A stretch of DNA of 64,000 bases from CAMLHU01 sp049680185 (GCA_049680185.1 JBAUHI010000043.1:8648-72647); one strand, 5' to 3'. Positions 15,716 to 25,201 are shown, counted from the first letter of the stretch. Notes: generated by a model from the letters alone, not told the origin. Program-made: numbers and translations.

Positions 15716-18364
15716 ATGCTGAGCACCCTGCTGAGCGAGGTGCGTCACCGGCTGCGCGCCCTCTTCCAGCGGGCCACGCTGGAACGGGATCTCGACGACG
15801 AGCTCCGCTTCCACCTGGACAAGGAAGCGGAAAAGCTCCGGCGCGAGGGTGTGCCAGCGGCAGAGGCAACGCGCCGCGCCCGCCTGGCCCTCGGCGGCGT
15901 CGAGGCCACGAAGGAGGCGACCCGGGACGCACGCGGTGTGGTGGCCCTCGAACAGCTGGTACGGGACGCGCGCTACGCCCTCCGCGCGGTCCGCCGAAAC
16001 CCCGGCTTTGCACTCGTTGCCATCCTGACGCTCGCCCTCGGCATCGGGGCCAACACCGCGATCTTCAGCGTGGTGGACGCAGTGCTGTTGCGCCCCCTCC
16101 CCTACCAGAACGCCGACCGCCTCGTCACCATCGCGTCGTTCGTGAGCGGGAGGCCTGGCGCGGACGCCCACTCGGCGATGGCCCTCTCCTACCCCGACTA
16201 TGAGGACATCGGAAAGCTCACCAACGCGGTGGCAGGCATCGCCGCCTACTCGAACGACCGCTACAATTTCCAGACGACTGACGGGGCCCGCGAGCTCCAG
16301 GTGGCACGCATCACGGCGGGCCTCTTTCCGGTGCTCGGCACTCCGCCGGTCATCGGGCGCACCTTCAGCGCGAGCGAGATGCACGAGCCCCTCGCGGTCA
16401 TTTCGCACGGACTCTGGGTCACGAACTTCAACGGTGACTCGACGGTGCTCGGCCGCACGATCTCGCTCGACCAGAAAAGCTTCACGATCATCGGGGTCAT
16501 GCCCACGGGCTTCGCGTTCCCCGACGCCGCCACCGATGTCTGGATCCCCGTGGGATGGGCGCTCACCGATGCGCCGCAGATGGCCGATATGCGGATGTAT
16601 CGCGCCTTCTCGACCGTGGCGCGCCTGGCGCCGGACGCTTCGCTCGACCAGCTGCGCCACGACCTCGACCTCCTCGGCACCCGCATCACCGCCTCCGGGG
16701 AGGCGACCTCGAAGTTCGGGAGCGGGGAGAGCTTCGCGGCGCACCTGCTGCGCGACCAGATCGTGGGCGACGCGCGACAGCCGCTCCTGATCCTGGTGGG
16801 CGCCGTGGCGCTGGTGCTCCTCATCGCCTGCGTGAACGCGGCGAACCTGCTCCTCGCCCGCGCCAACGCCCGGGAAAAGGAGTTCGCCGTGCGCCGCGCG
16901 ATCGGCGCGGGCCGCGGGGCGATCATCCGCCAGCTCCTGGTCGAGAGCCTGCTCCTGGCCCTGGCCGCAGCCGCACTCGGGCTCGTCCTCGCCGCCGTTG
17001 GGCTACACCTCCTCGCGGCCCAGGTGCCACGCGGATACACCGTCGGCATCGATGGGGCGACCCTCGGCTTCACCCTCCTGTTGGCGGTGGCCACCGGACT
17101 CGGCTTCGGCCTCGTTCCGGCCCTCCGCGCGTCGGGGCCGGCCCTGGAACAATCACTCCGCGACGGCGCCGGGGGCTCGGCCGGCCGGCCGCACCGGCGG
17201 GCACGCAACGTACTCGTCGTGAGCGAAGTGGCGCTGGCGCTGGTGCTGCTCGTGGGCTCAGCACTCCTCGTGCGGAGCTTCATCAGCCTGAACGCGGTCG
17301 ATCCCGGATTCGACCCCCAAGGGGTCCTCGCGGCGCAGATCCGACTCACACCGGCCAGGTACTCGACGGCGAGCCAAAAGCGCACCTTCTACGATGACCT
17401 GGTCCAGCGCCTCCGCGCGCAGCCGGGCGTCGGCGCGATCACCATCGCCGACGGTCTGCCGCTCGCCGAGGTCGTTACAGTGGGGATGGAACCTCAGCAC
17501 ATCCGGCCCGAAGACCCCGACCAGTTCCTCGAGATCGTCGCCATGAGCGTCGGGCCCGACTTCTTCTCGACCATGCACATCCCGATCCTTCGGGGCCGCG
17601 CGATCACCGCCGCGGACCGCGAAGATGCGAAGCACGTCGCCGTGGTGAGCCAAGCCCTCGCGCACCGCCTCTGGCCGGACCAGGACCCGATCGGCCAGGC
17701 CGGGATGGGAGGCGATGGCAGCGCCGTCGTCGTGGGCGTCGCAGCCGACGTGCGCGACGAATCGCTTGAGCGTGAGGGGAAGCCCGCCGTCTACGTCCCT
17801 CTTCCGCAATCGCGCGACAGGGACTACGACGTGATGTGGGTCATCGTACGCTCGGCGCATCCCTTGCGGGTCATCCCGGAGCTCCGGGGAGTGGTCCACG
17901 GGGTGGATCCGATCCAGCCGATCGCGAGCATCTCCACCTACGATGCGATCATCCAGCAGCAGTACACGAGCCTCCGGCTCATCACCGCTCTCATCACCCT
18001 CTTCGCGGTCCTGGCGCTCGTCCTGGCCGTGATCGGCATCGCGGGCGTGACCGCGTATGCCGTCTCCCAGCGCACCCGGGAGCTGGGGATCCGGATCGCG
18101 ATGGGCGCCCGCGCATCCGACGTGATCGGTCTCCTGCTGGGCGAGACCGTGGTGCTCGTCGGGATCGGGCTCCTCATCGGACTCGGGACGGCATTCGGCG
18201 TGACCCGCACGCTCCGCTCATTGCTCTTCGGCGTGACCAGCACCGATGCAGCGACGTTCGCGGGAACCGCCCTGCTCCTCGGCCTCGTGGCCCTGGTGGC
18301 GACTTATGTACCGGCCCGCCGAGCGGCACGGGTGGACCCGGTGGTGGCGCTGCGGCAGGAATAG
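15716..18364 (+). CDS. ADOP-type (MacB/FtsX-like) ABC permease
   Basis: This 882-residue protein is of the duplicated orphan permease type. The N-terminal 80 residues form the cytoplasmic ADOP extension (LDDELRFHLDKEAEKLRREG). A first helix with ALVAILTLALGIGANTAIFS follows, then a large periplasmic MacB_PCD-like domain, an FtsX domain (about 360-470), a second periplasmic domain and a final FtsX domain with RTRELGIRIAMGARASDVI. No ATPase gene is adjacent, as is usual for the group. MacB relatives work as mechanotransmitters at the periplasm; the substrate is unknown. It forms an operon with PadR. Confidence 0.92.
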   Translation: MLSTLLSEVRHRLRALFQRATLERDLDDELRFHLDKEAEKLRREGVPAAEATRRARLALGGVEATKEATRDARGVVALEQLVRDARYALRAVRRNPGFALVAILTLALGIGANTAIFSVVDAVLLRPLPYQNADRLVTIASFVSGRPGADAHSAMALSYPDYEDIGKLTNAVAGIAAYSNDRYNFQTTDGARELQVARITAGLFPVLGTPPVIGRTFSASEMHEPLAVISHGLWVTNFNGDSTVLGRTISLDQKSFTIIGVMPTGFAFPDAATDVWIPVGWALTDAPQMADMRMYRAFSTVARLAPDASLDQLRHDLDLLGTRITASGEATSKFGSGESFAAHLLRDQIVGDARQPLLILVGAVALVLLIACVNAANLLLARANAREKEFAVRRAIGAGRGAIIRQLLVESLLLALAAAALGLVLAAVGLHLLAAQVPRGYTVGIDGATLGFTLLLAVATGLGFGLVPALRASGPALEQSLRDGAGGSAGRPHRRARNVLVVSEVALALVLLVGSALLVRSFISLNAVDPGFDPQGVLAAQIRLTPARYSTASQKRTFYDDLVQRLRAQPGVGAITIADGLPLAEVVTVGMEPQHIRPEDPDQFLEIVAMSVGPDFFSTMHIPILRGRAITAADREDAKHVAVVSQALAHRLWPDQDPIGQAGMGGDGSAVVVGVAADVRDESLEREGKPAVYVPLPQSRDRDYDVMWVIVRSAHPLRVIPELRGVVHGVDPIQPIASISTYDAIIQQQYTSLRLITALITLFAVLALVLAVIGIAGVTAYAVSQRTRELGIRIAMGARASDVIGLLLGETVVLVGIGLLIGLGTAFGVTRTLRSLLFGVTSTDAATFAGTALLLGLVALVATYVPARRAARVDPVVALRQE

Positions 18365-18437
18365 GGACCGCTCGGTTCCGTTCGTCAGCCCGCCCACGCA
18401 TCATTAGTGCTCCATTGTACCCGAGGCCGCCCTCCGC

Positions 18438-18929
18438 GTGACCGACCTTCCCGCGACGCAGGACCCCGCCCTCCTGCGCCGCCTCCTCCGCGCCAGGGAC
18501 CGGATGGACGCGGCCTCGGACGAGGAGTGGCCGGTTCCGCGCCTGGCGCAGGTGAGTGGCGTCTCTTCGGCCCATTTTGCGCGCTCGTTCAAGGAGGCGT
18601 TCGGCGTGCCGCCGCACCGCTACCTCCTTACCCGGCGGATCGAACGCGCCTCGACGCTCCTCCGCGAGACCGATCTCTCCATTACCGCGATCGCCTTCCA
18701 GACCGGCTGGCAGAGCCTGGGGACGTTCGGGCGCACCTTCCGCGACATCACCGGGGCAAGCCCGAGCGCCATCCGCGCCCGTGGGAAGACCAGCTCCCGC
18801 GCGCCCAGTCCGGTGCCCGCCTGCGTCCAGCGCGCCGCCCACCGCCCTCATCTGACGACCGCAGTTTCGGAGAAGCGGCGCCGAACGTTGAACGCTATGA
18901 TCGGGTCACCCAAAATGGAGGCCCGATGA
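18438..18929 (+). CDS. AraC-family DNA-binding protein (HTH only)
   Basis: This 163-residue protein starts at GTG 18438. The first 115 residues are the two helix-turn-helix motifs of AraC (LAQVSGVSSAHFARSFKEAFG, then LSITAIAFQTGWQSLGTFGRTFRD). There is no sensory N-domain, so activity may depend on synthesis or on an unknown partner. The C-terminal 45 residues are low-complexity and may be unstructured. Its stop overlaps the VOC start (ATGA at 18926-18929), coupling the two; a DUF1801 gene follows. The probable job is activation of this small operon or of related stress genes. Confidence 0.85.
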   Translation: MTDLPATQDPALLRRLLRARDRMDAASDEEWPVPRLAQVSGVSSAHFARSFKEAFGVPPHRYLLTRRIERASTLLRETDLSITAIAFQTGWQSLGTFGRTFRDITGASPSAIRARGKTSSRAPSPVPACVQRAAHRPHLTTAVSEKRRRTLNAMIGSPKMEAR

Positions 18930-19333
18930 GTCAAGGGATCGAAGTGGTCGGCCTGTACGTCCACGACCAGGATGAGGCGCTCGCGTTCTACGTCGAGAAG
19001 CTCGGCTTTCGCGTCCACACCGATGTCAAGAACGGTGACTTTCGCTGGCTCACGGTCCAGCACCCCGACCAGCCGTCGTTCCAGCTCGGCCTGTTCTTGC
19101 CCGGGCCGCCGGTGCTCGATGCCGGCACGGCGCAGTCGGTGCGCGCCATCGTCGCGAAAGGAGCGATGCCGCCGCTCGTGCTGGTGGTGGATGATTGCCG
19201 AGCGGCATTCACGCGGATGCAGGCGAAGGGGGTCGAGTTCACCCAGGAGCCGGTGGACCGCTACGGCACGGTGGACGCGGGGTTCCGCGATCCGTCGGGG
19301 AATGGCTGGAAACTGATCCAGGCACGCCGCTGA
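18926..19333 (+). CDS. VOC-family (glyoxalase-like) protein
   Basis: This 135-residue VOC protein reads MSQGIEVVGLYVHDQDEALAFYVEKLGF, then RWLTVQHPD, LVLVVDDCRAAFTRMQAKGVEF and GFRDPSGNGWKLIQ. It begins inside the AraC stop codon and has TGGAGG five bases upstream of the ATG. The final Glu that usually binds metal in the WELxQ/ELxQ segment is Lys here (GWKLIQ), so metal binding may be altered. AraC-VOC-DUF1801 looks like one transcription unit. Confidence 0.87.
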   Translation: MSQGIEVVGLYVHDQDEALAFYVEKLGFRVHTDVKNGDFRWLTVQHPDQPSFQLGLFLPGPPVLDAGTAQSVRAIVAKGAMPPLVLVVDDCRAAFTRMQAKGVEFTQEPVDRYGTVDAGFRDPSGNGWKLIQARR

Positions 19334-19336
19334 GGC

Positions 19337-19735
19337 ATGATGAAAAAGAACCCATCGAAGACCGGTGAGTCTCCATCGGCTCTGATCACCGCGCGGATCA
19401 AGGAGTATGATGACTGGCGAGGCAAAACGCTGGCCCGCCTCCGCGCGCTCATCAAGGATGCTGATCCGGCAGTCGTCGAGGAATGGAAGTGGGCGGTCCC
19501 GGTCTGGTCGCACGACGGGATCATCTGCACCGGCGAGGTGTACAAACAGGCGGTCAAGATGACCTTTGCCCACGGCGCAGCCCTCAAGGACCCTGCACGC
19601 CTCTTCAACGCGAGCCTCGAAGGGGCCACTCGGCGCGCCATCGACTTCGGCGAAGGGGAGAAGGTCGACGAGACCGCACTCAAGGCGCTGATCCGTGCGG
19701 CGGTCAAGCTGAATCGGTCGCGCGCCGAGCGTTGA
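19337..19735 (+). CDS. DUF1801 protein
   Basis: This 132-residue protein has the DUF1801 pattern: LITARIKEYDDWRGKTLARLRALIKDADP, VVEEWKWAVPVWSHDGIICTGEVYKQAVKMTF and LFNASLEGATRRAIDF. It starts at ATG 19337, three bases after the VOC stop, so it is surely co-transcribed. The family's fold resembles YdhG and the iron chaperone frataxin-like proteins, but no activity is established. It is a shorter relative of the protein at 5434-5934. Confidence 0.85.
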   Translation: MMKKNPSKTGESPSALITARIKEYDDWRGKTLARLRALIKDADPAVVEEWKWAVPVWSHDGIICTGEVYKQAVKMTFAHGAALKDPARLFNASLEGATRRAIDFGEGEKVDETALKALIRAAVKLNRSRAER

Positions 19736-19840
19736 GGGCGCCGGCGCGAGCCCCTCTGTGCAAACCCGGGCCCTGCAACTCGTCTTCTGGTGATCCGCCC
19801 GACCACAGCGACCCTGCTCCTTCCTCTGCCAGGTATCACC

Positions 19841-20524
19841 ATGAAGATCACCGCGTTCGCGGCACTCTGGCTGTCAGTTACCGCCCTCCCCGTCGCCGCA
19901 CAGCAGCCCCGCAATTTCGGGCCCTATCTCATCGCCGACCGTGCGGCGGAGATCACGCTCGCGCGGACCGCGGCACCCAGGAACGTGTCCGATTCTGCGA
20001 CCATCATGGTGATGACCCGCACCGGCTTCGTCGAAGCGGTGCACGGCACCAACGGATTTACCTGTGCCGTCTTTCGCTCCTTCGCGGCGCCGAGCAGCGA
20101 TCGGAATCTCTGGAACGTGAAGATCAGCGCGCCACAATGCTTCAACGCTCCCGCCACGCAGAGCGTTCTCCCGATGTGGCTCAAGCGGATGGACTGGATC
20201 CTCAGCGGCGCCACCCCGACACAAGCCGACGCGCGGACCGCGAAGGCCTATGCCACGCACGAGTTCCGTGCGCCCGCCGCTGGCGCGATGGCGTACATGC
20301 TCTCGCATGAGCAGTACCTGAGCGACCGCGACCCGCATTGGATGCCGCACCTGATGTTCTTCTACGACACATCCCTTCCCGCGTCGATGCTGGGCGCCGC
20401 TGACGAGGGATCCCCGATCATCGATGGCTCCCCGGCGGTGTCGGACGCTCCGTTCGTGACCGCCCTCATTCCGGTGCGCCGTTGGTCCGACGGCTCAAAT
20501 GCACTTCCGACCTCCGGGCGCTGA
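19841..20524 (+). CDS. Exported protein of unknown function
   Basis: This 227-residue protein starts at ATG 19841 with a signal peptide (ITAFAALWLSVTALPVAA/QQP). Mature segments include AEITLARTAAPRNVSDSATIMVM, NGFTCAVFRS, ARTAKAYATHEF and HWMPHLMFFYD. One Cys pair (TCAVF and PQCF) may form a disulfide. No known catalytic motif is present and I do not recognise the family by name. The next gene begins right at its stop codon (TGA then GTG at 20525), so they probably share a transcript. Confidence 0.6.
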   Translation: MKITAFAALWLSVTALPVAAQQPRNFGPYLIADRAAEITLARTAAPRNVSDSATIMVMTRTGFVEAVHGTNGFTCAVFRSFAAPSSDRNLWNVKISAPQCFNAPATQSVLPMWLKRMDWILSGATPTQADARTAKAYATHEFRAPAAGAMAYMLSHEQYLSDRDPHWMPHLMFFYDTSLPASMLGAADEGSPIIDGSPAVSDAPFVTALIPVRRWSDGSNALPTSGR

Positions 20525-21334
20525 GTGACCACTGTGGATCGCGCAGCGGGGATCTCCCGCGCCGGATTCGCCTCGGCGATGATCTCACTCGGTGTCGTCG
20601 GCCTGGTATTCCGCGACTTTCCCCTGATCTGGGGCACCTTCCCAGGGGGGATCGCCGGCGGAGCGACGCTCGCTTCCGTCGCGTCGGTCGTCGCGCTCGC
20701 GGTCGGGATCGGGCTGCTCATTCCGAGGACGGCAATGGCCGCCTCGCTCGCCCTATTCATCTATGTCGCTCTCTGGTGGCTGGTCCTCAAGGTGCCTCCG
20801 GTCGTGCAACAGCCCGGTACCGAGGTGAGTTGGCTCGAGTGCGGGATGTACGGGATGCTGCTGACGGGGGCGTGGACACTCTACACCGTTTCTGGGGTCC
20901 GCCGCTTCCCCGGGGATGAGTGGGGTCGGAATATCGCGCGCCAGTTCTTCGGCCTGGCGCTCATCCCGGTCGGGATCTCCCACTTCGTGTACGTCGCCGA
21001 CGCCTTGCCGATGGTGCCGGCTTGGCTCCCGTTCCACGTCGACTGGGTCTACTTCACCGGTGCCTGCCACCTCGCCGCCGGCTTCGGGATCGTCTGCACC
21101 ATCCTGCCACGCCTTGCTGTCTGCCTGGAAGCGGTGATGGTCAGCTTGTTCACCCTCCTCGTCTGGGTGCCGGCGGTGATCACGGCCCCCGCGACCCGCA
21201 CCAATTGGACGGAGCTCTGGGTGTCGTGGGCCGTCTCCGCCGCAGCGGTGGTCGTAGCCCTGCACACGCCGGCGCTGCGCACTTTCAAGAGACCGACCTC
21301 CCGGCGCCGCCCAACCACACCGCACGCACCATAG
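20525..21334 (+). CDS. Multi-spanning membrane protein, possibly DoxX-like
   Basis: This 269-residue integral membrane protein starts at GTG 20525 directly after the previous stop. There are about seven hydrophobic helices, for example LASVASVVALAVGIGLLIP, LALFIYVALWWLVL and LAAGFGIVCTILPRLAVCL, and a cytoplasmic basic tail. The repeated plan of two four-helix halves with FGLALIPVGISHFVYV resembles DoxX/DoxD-type proteins. It has no transporter signature I know. It is followed by a strong GC hairpin at 21363-21388. Confidence 0.55.
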   Translation: MTTVDRAAGISRAGFASAMISLGVVGLVFRDFPLIWGTFPGGIAGGATLASVASVVALAVGIGLLIPRTAMAASLALFIYVALWWLVLKVPPVVQQPGTEVSWLECGMYGMLLTGAWTLYTVSGVRRFPGDEWGRNIARQFFGLALIPVGISHFVYVADALPMVPAWLPFHVDWVYFTGACHLAAGFGIVCTILPRLAVCLEAVMVSLFTLLVWVPAVITAPATRTNWTELWVSWAVSAAAVVVALHTPALRTFKRPTSRRRPTTPHAP

Positions 21335-21362
21335 TGAATAGGACGGTTGACCAGGGTACGAA

Positions 21363-21388
21363 GCGGGGGGGCCGATCGGCGCCCCCGC
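21363..21388 (+). terminator. Strong GC hairpin, probable terminator
   Basis: GCGGGGGGGCCG and CGGCGCCCCCGC form a 12-base stem with one mismatch around a two-base centre, 29 bases after the membrane-protein stop. There is no T-run, as is common in very G+C-rich genomes. Confidence 0.5.
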
Positions 21389-21446
21389 ATTGCGTTCGGG
21401 GCTGCCCTGCCTTCATTTCCAGAGGGCGCATTCCAACGGGAGTACG

Positions 21447-21779
21447 ATGGAGACGCTGATGCGATCGCTCACAGTGGTGATACCGCTACTGTTCATCGGT
21501 GCATTGATCGCGTTGCCGATCCTGTATGTCAGCTACCGCAACGCCCCCGGACCCAAGCAGGAGCTGTCCGTACTTCGGTACATCGCCGTGACCACCACCG
21601 CCGGTGTGGCGGGATTCATCGCCGGCACGATGGCGGGGATACTCGCCGCCTGCTCGTCCGCGTCGTCCGGCAACCTCTGCGGACTGATCGGCGTGTTCGG
21701 TGTCGGCCCGGTCGTCTCAGCCTTGTCGATCTTCTTCTCAGCCCGGTACTTGACCCGACAAGCGCTGCGCGCGACCTGA
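21447..21779 (+). CDS. Small membrane protein, three helices
   Basis: This 110-residue protein starts at ATG 21447 (METLMRSLTVVIP). Three hydrophobic spans can be seen: LTVVIPLLFIGALIALPILYV, VTTTAGVAGFIAGTMAGILAAC and CGLIGVFGVGPVVSALSIFFSA. Two Cys (AACSS and LCGL) lie near a loop and could pair. No family is recognised. It stands alone between a hairpin and a VOC gene, and its codon use matches the genome. Confidence 0.55.
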   Translation: METLMRSLTVVIPLLFIGALIALPILYVSYRNAPGPKQELSVLRYIAVTTTAGVAGFIAGTMAGILAACSSASSGNLCGLIGVFGVGPVVSALSIFFSARYLTRQALRAT

Positions 21780-21840
21780 CGGTCGTTTCCGATCATCCGC
21801 ACCCGCCGTGCGTACGTCTACTCAACCGAGGCACCCTTTC

Positions 21841-22248
21841 ATGGCCACCGTCCAGGTCCGCTACATCGTCCATGACGTCGATGCTGCCATCGCGTTCTAC
21901 ACCACGCAGCTCGATTTCACGCTCGTGATGCATCCCGCCCCGCCCTTCGCGATGCTCTCCCGCGGCGACCTCCGGCTGGTGTTGAGCGCACCCAACCCGA
22001 TGGGCGGCGGTGGACAGTCGCTGCCCGACGGACAGACGCCGAGCCCCGGCGGGTGGAATCGGTTCGCGATCGAGACACCGGATATCGCAGCCTTGGTCGA
22101 GAGGCTGCGCAATGCCGGGGTCCACTTTCGCAGCGATATCATCACCGGCGTAGGCGGCAAGCAGGTGATCGTCGACGACCCCTCCGGCAATCCGATCGAG
22201 CTCTTCGAGCCGACGATGGCCGACGCACGCCTCGAAGGTCGGAAGTGA
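21841..22248 (+). CDS. VOC-family (glyoxalase-like) protein
   Basis: This 135-residue VOC protein starts at ATG 21841 (MATVQVRYIVHDVDAAIAFY). Both half-modules are clear: FAMLSRGDLRLVLSAP, GWNRFAIETPDIAALVERLRNAG and QVIVDDPSGNPIELFEP, with the typical final metal-ligand Glu. The glycine-rich insert NPMGGGGQSLPDG between strands is common in soil-bacterial homologues. The substrate is unknown. The GH89 gene starts at the next base after the stop. Confidence 0.88.
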   Translation: MATVQVRYIVHDVDAAIAFYTTQLDFTLVMHPAPPFAMLSRGDLRLVLSAPNPMGGGGQSLPDGQTPSPGGWNRFAIETPDIAALVERLRNAGVHFRSDIITGVGGKQVIVDDPSGNPIELFEPTMADARLEGRK

Positions 22249-24459
22249 ATGGGACCCTCTCGCACGGCACTCATTCTTGCCGCCACGCTCGTTGCGTCGA
22301 CGGCTGCCGCCCAACGCCCCAGCGTGGACCTCGCGGCCGCCACCGCACTCATCGAGCGTGTGGTCCCCGGCCACGCCGCCGACTTCCGGCTGGCCCAGAT
22401 CCCCGACAGCGCCGGCCGGGATGTCTTCGAAGTGGCCCAGGATGGCCGCCAGATCGTCCTCCGCGGATCGTCGGGAGTCGCGCTCGCGTCGGCGCTCAAC
22501 TGGTACCTGGAGCACGTCGCGCTGGTGAACGTCTCCCTCCCGCTCCAGCCGATCCACTTGTCAACACTGCCGCCGATCCCTGCCCCAGTCCGCATTACCA
22601 CTCCTTACCGCATCCGGTACTTCTTCAACTACTGCACCTTCTCCTACTCGATGGCCTGGTGGGGTTGGACCGATTGGCAGCGGATGATCGACTGGATGGC
22701 GCTCAAGGGGATCAACACCCCCCTTGCCGTCACCGGCCAGGAAGCGGTCTGGCGCGCCACGCTCACGGACCTGGGCTTTTCGCACGCGCAGATCTCTGCC
22801 TTCCTCGTGGGTCCCGCCTACCTCCCCTGGGGATGGATGGGGAACATCGACGGCCTCGGCGGCCCCCTCCCCGACTCCTGGATCGACAGCCACATCGCCC
22901 TGGAACGCCAGATCCTTGCGCGCGAGCGTGCGCTCGGCATGACGCCGGTGCTCCAAGGGTTCACCGGTCACGTGCCGAAGTCGATCACGCAGGTGTTCCC
23001 GGGCGCCCACATCCACCAGACCGGTGACTGGTCGGCCGGATTCAGCGGCACCTGGTTCCTCGACCCGCTCGATCCGCTCTTCCAGCGCATCGGCCGGCGC
23101 TTCATCGAACGCCAGACCGAGCTCTACGGCACCGACCACCTCTACGCCGCCGATCCGTTCAACGAGATCGACCCGCCGTCGAATGACTCCACCTTCCTCG
23201 CGGGGATGGGCCACGCCATCTACTCCTCGATGGCCCAGGCAGACCCGAAGGCCGTCTGGCTCCTCCAGGGTTGGTTCCTCTACTACCAGACGAAATTCTG
23301 GCAGGACCCAGAGGCCGAGGCGTTCCTCGGCGCCGTGCCGGATGATCGGATGGTCGTGCTCGATCTCTGGGGCGATCGCCACCCGGTGTGGCAGGCGCGC
23401 CATGCCTTCTACGGCAAGCCGTGGGTGTGGAACGTGCTCTACAATTTCGGCGGCAAGACCAGCGTCAACGGCGACCTCCCCTCCATCACCCGGAACCTCG
23501 ACAGCGCACTCCGGAGCCCGGCCCACGGACAGCTGGTGGGACTCGGCATGATGATGGAAGGCCTGGGGACCAATCCGATCGTCCCCGACCTCGTGATGGA
23601 CCAGATCTGGCGTGACAGCGTGCCCGACTTGAGCGCGTGGACGCACGACTACATCTCCCGCCGCTACGACGCCGCCAATTCCGCCGCGTGGTACGCGTGG
23701 CAGCGGCTGCTCGAGACGGCGTTCCGCTCCAGCGCCCAGACCGGGAACTTCCTGGCCGAACGTCCGCAGTTCTACACCAAGGGCACGGCCTACCGCTCCG
23801 AGCCGGTGGCGCCGTATGACACGCGGATACTGACCGAGGCGCTGGATTCGCTGCTGAGCGCTGCCCCCGCACTCAGCGGCAACGACAATTACCGCTACGA
23901 CGTCGTCAACCTCACGCGTCAGATCCTGGGTCAGTTGGCCATTCCGCTGGTGACCCAGGTGCAGGCCGCATATACCCGCGGCGATCGTCCGGCGCTCGCG
24001 GCCGCGGAATCACGCGTGATCGGTCTCCTCGGCGATCTCGACACCTTGGTGGGAACGCGGAAGGAGTTCCTGCTCGGACGCTGGATCGACGCCGCACGGG
24101 CGTGGGGCCACACCGACGCGGAGCGCCGGCTGTATGAGTGGAATGCGCGGAACATCATCACGCTGTGGGGCAACAAGTGCACGGAGGGCCAGAACGACGA
24201 TCTCAACCTGTACGCCTTCAAGGAATGGGCGGGGATGTTCTCGTCGTATTTCCTGCCGCGCTGGAAGGTGTTCTTTGCGGGGCTCGACCATTCGCTTGAT
24301 ACAGGGGTCCCGTTCGACCGGGCTCCTTTTGCCGTCCAGATGTGCACCTGGGAGCAGGGGTGGTCGCACGCCGAGACGCCCTTCCCCGCCGAACCCAGGG
24401 GTGATGCGGTCGCGACCGCAGAGCGGCTCCGGAACGCATACCGGGACCTGCTGCGGTAG
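22249..24459 (+). CDS. Exported alpha-N-acetylglucosaminidase (GH89, NAGLU-like)
   Basis: This 736-residue protein is close to the size of the human lysosomal enzyme. It has a signal peptide (ALILAATLVASTAAA/QRP), an N-terminal small domain, then the GH89 core beginning YRIRYFFNYCTFSYSMAWWG (about 120-139). DWMALKGINTPLAVTGQEAVW, ADPFNE with likely acid/base Glu306, and GLGMMMEGLG with likely nucleophile Glu437 are the expected catalytic landmarks. The helical C-terminal domain completes the family plan. It removes terminal alpha-linked GlcNAc from polymers such as heparan-like glycans or mucins. It is the only carbohydrate enzyme in the window, with no transporter next to it. Confidence 0.93.
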   Translation: MGPSRTALILAATLVASTAAAQRPSVDLAAATALIERVVPGHAADFRLAQIPDSAGRDVFEVAQDGRQIVLRGSSGVALASALNWYLEHVALVNVSLPLQPIHLSTLPPIPAPVRITTPYRIRYFFNYCTFSYSMAWWGWTDWQRMIDWMALKGINTPLAVTGQEAVWRATLTDLGFSHAQISAFLVGPAYLPWGWMGNIDGLGGPLPDSWIDSHIALERQILARERALGMTPVLQGFTGHVPKSITQVFPGAHIHQTGDWSAGFSGTWFLDPLDPLFQRIGRRFIERQTELYGTDHLYAADPFNEIDPPSNDSTFLAGMGHAIYSSMAQADPKAVWLLQGWFLYYQTKFWQDPEAEAFLGAVPDDRMVVLDLWGDRHPVWQARHAFYGKPWVWNVLYNFGGKTSVNGDLPSITRNLDSALRSPAHGQLVGLGMMMEGLGTNPIVPDLVMDQIWRDSVPDLSAWTHDYISRRYDAANSAAWYAWQRLLETAFRSSAQTGNFLAERPQFYTKGTAYRSEPVAPYDTRILTEALDSLLSAAPALSGNDNYRYDVVNLTRQILGQLAIPLVTQVQAAYTRGDRPALAAAESRVIGLLGDLDTLVGTRKEFLLGRWIDAARAWGHTDAERRLYEWNARNIITLWGNKCTEGQNDDLNLYAFKEWAGMFSSYFLPRWKVFFAGLDHSLDTGVPFDRAPFAVQMCTWEQGWSHAETPFPAEPRGDAVATAERLRNAYRDLLR

Positions 24460-24484
24460 GGTACGGGCTCCGTCTATCTTTCCG

Positions 24485-25201
24485 ATGACCGGACTGTCGG
24501 TCTCCATCGCTACTATAGAAAGCTCTGCTGACTTGACCCACGCCGCCCTCAAGTTCGTGCCGCTGGCCTTCGGCGCCCTGCTGCCGTTGCTCAATCCGCT
24601 GGGCACCGCACTGATCCTGATGAACATCGTGGGCGATGAGCCGCCGGAGGTGTATCACCGGATGGCGCGACGCATCGCGTTCAACATGGTCATCTTCATC
24701 GCGGTGATCGAGCTCCTGGGTGCCGCGATCCTCAAGTTCTTCGGCATCACCTTGCCGGTGCTGCAGGTCGCCGGGGGTCTGACCCTCGCCATCATGGGTT
24801 GGACGATGCTCAACGCGCACGATGCCCCGGTGACGGACAAGCCGAGCCTGCCGCGCGGCGTCGACAGCGTGATGTCCCAGGTGTTCTATCCGTTCACCTT
24901 CCCGCTCACCGTCGGCCCCGGGGTCATCGTGGTGGTGCTCACCTTGAGCGCCGATGCCTCGGGGAGGGATTGGGAAGCGACCCTGCTGGCGCACCTGGCG
25001 ATCTTCGTCGCCGTGATCCTGCTGGCGGTGGTGGTGTTCCTGAGCTATGCCTACGCGCCTCGGCTGCAGCGGATGATCCCCACCCACGTGGCCAGCGGGG
25101 TGCAGCGCCTGGTCTCCTTCATCCTGCTCTGCATCGGGGCGCAGATCGCCTGGGGCGGCATCGCCACGCTTCTGAGCTCACTCTCGGGGACGCCCGGGTG
25201 A
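24485..25201 (+). CDS. MarC-family integral membrane protein
   Basis: This 238-residue MarC/UPF0056 protein has six helices. The family marks are FVPLAFGALLPLLNPLGTALILM, FFGITLPVLQVAGGLTLAIMGWTML, FYPFTFPLTVGPGVI and ILLCIGAQIAWGGI. The start is uncertain: ATG 24485 gives a 16-residue polar extension, while a TTG at 24533 would begin just before the first helix. A TACTATAG box near 24512 lies between the two. MarC was once linked to antibiotic resistance, which was later withdrawn; the transported substrate, if any, is unknown. Confidence 0.88.
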   Translation: MTGLSVSIATIESSADLTHAALKFVPLAFGALLPLLNPLGTALILMNIVGDEPPEVYHRMARRIAFNMVIFIAVIELLGAAILKFFGITLPVLQVAGGLTLAIMGWTMLNAHDAPVTDKPSLPRGVDSVMSQVFYPFTFPLTVGPGVIVVVLTLSADASGRDWEATLLAHLAIFVAVILLAVVVFLSYAYAPRLQRMIPTHVASGVQRLVSFILLCIGAQIAWGGIATLLSSLSGTPG

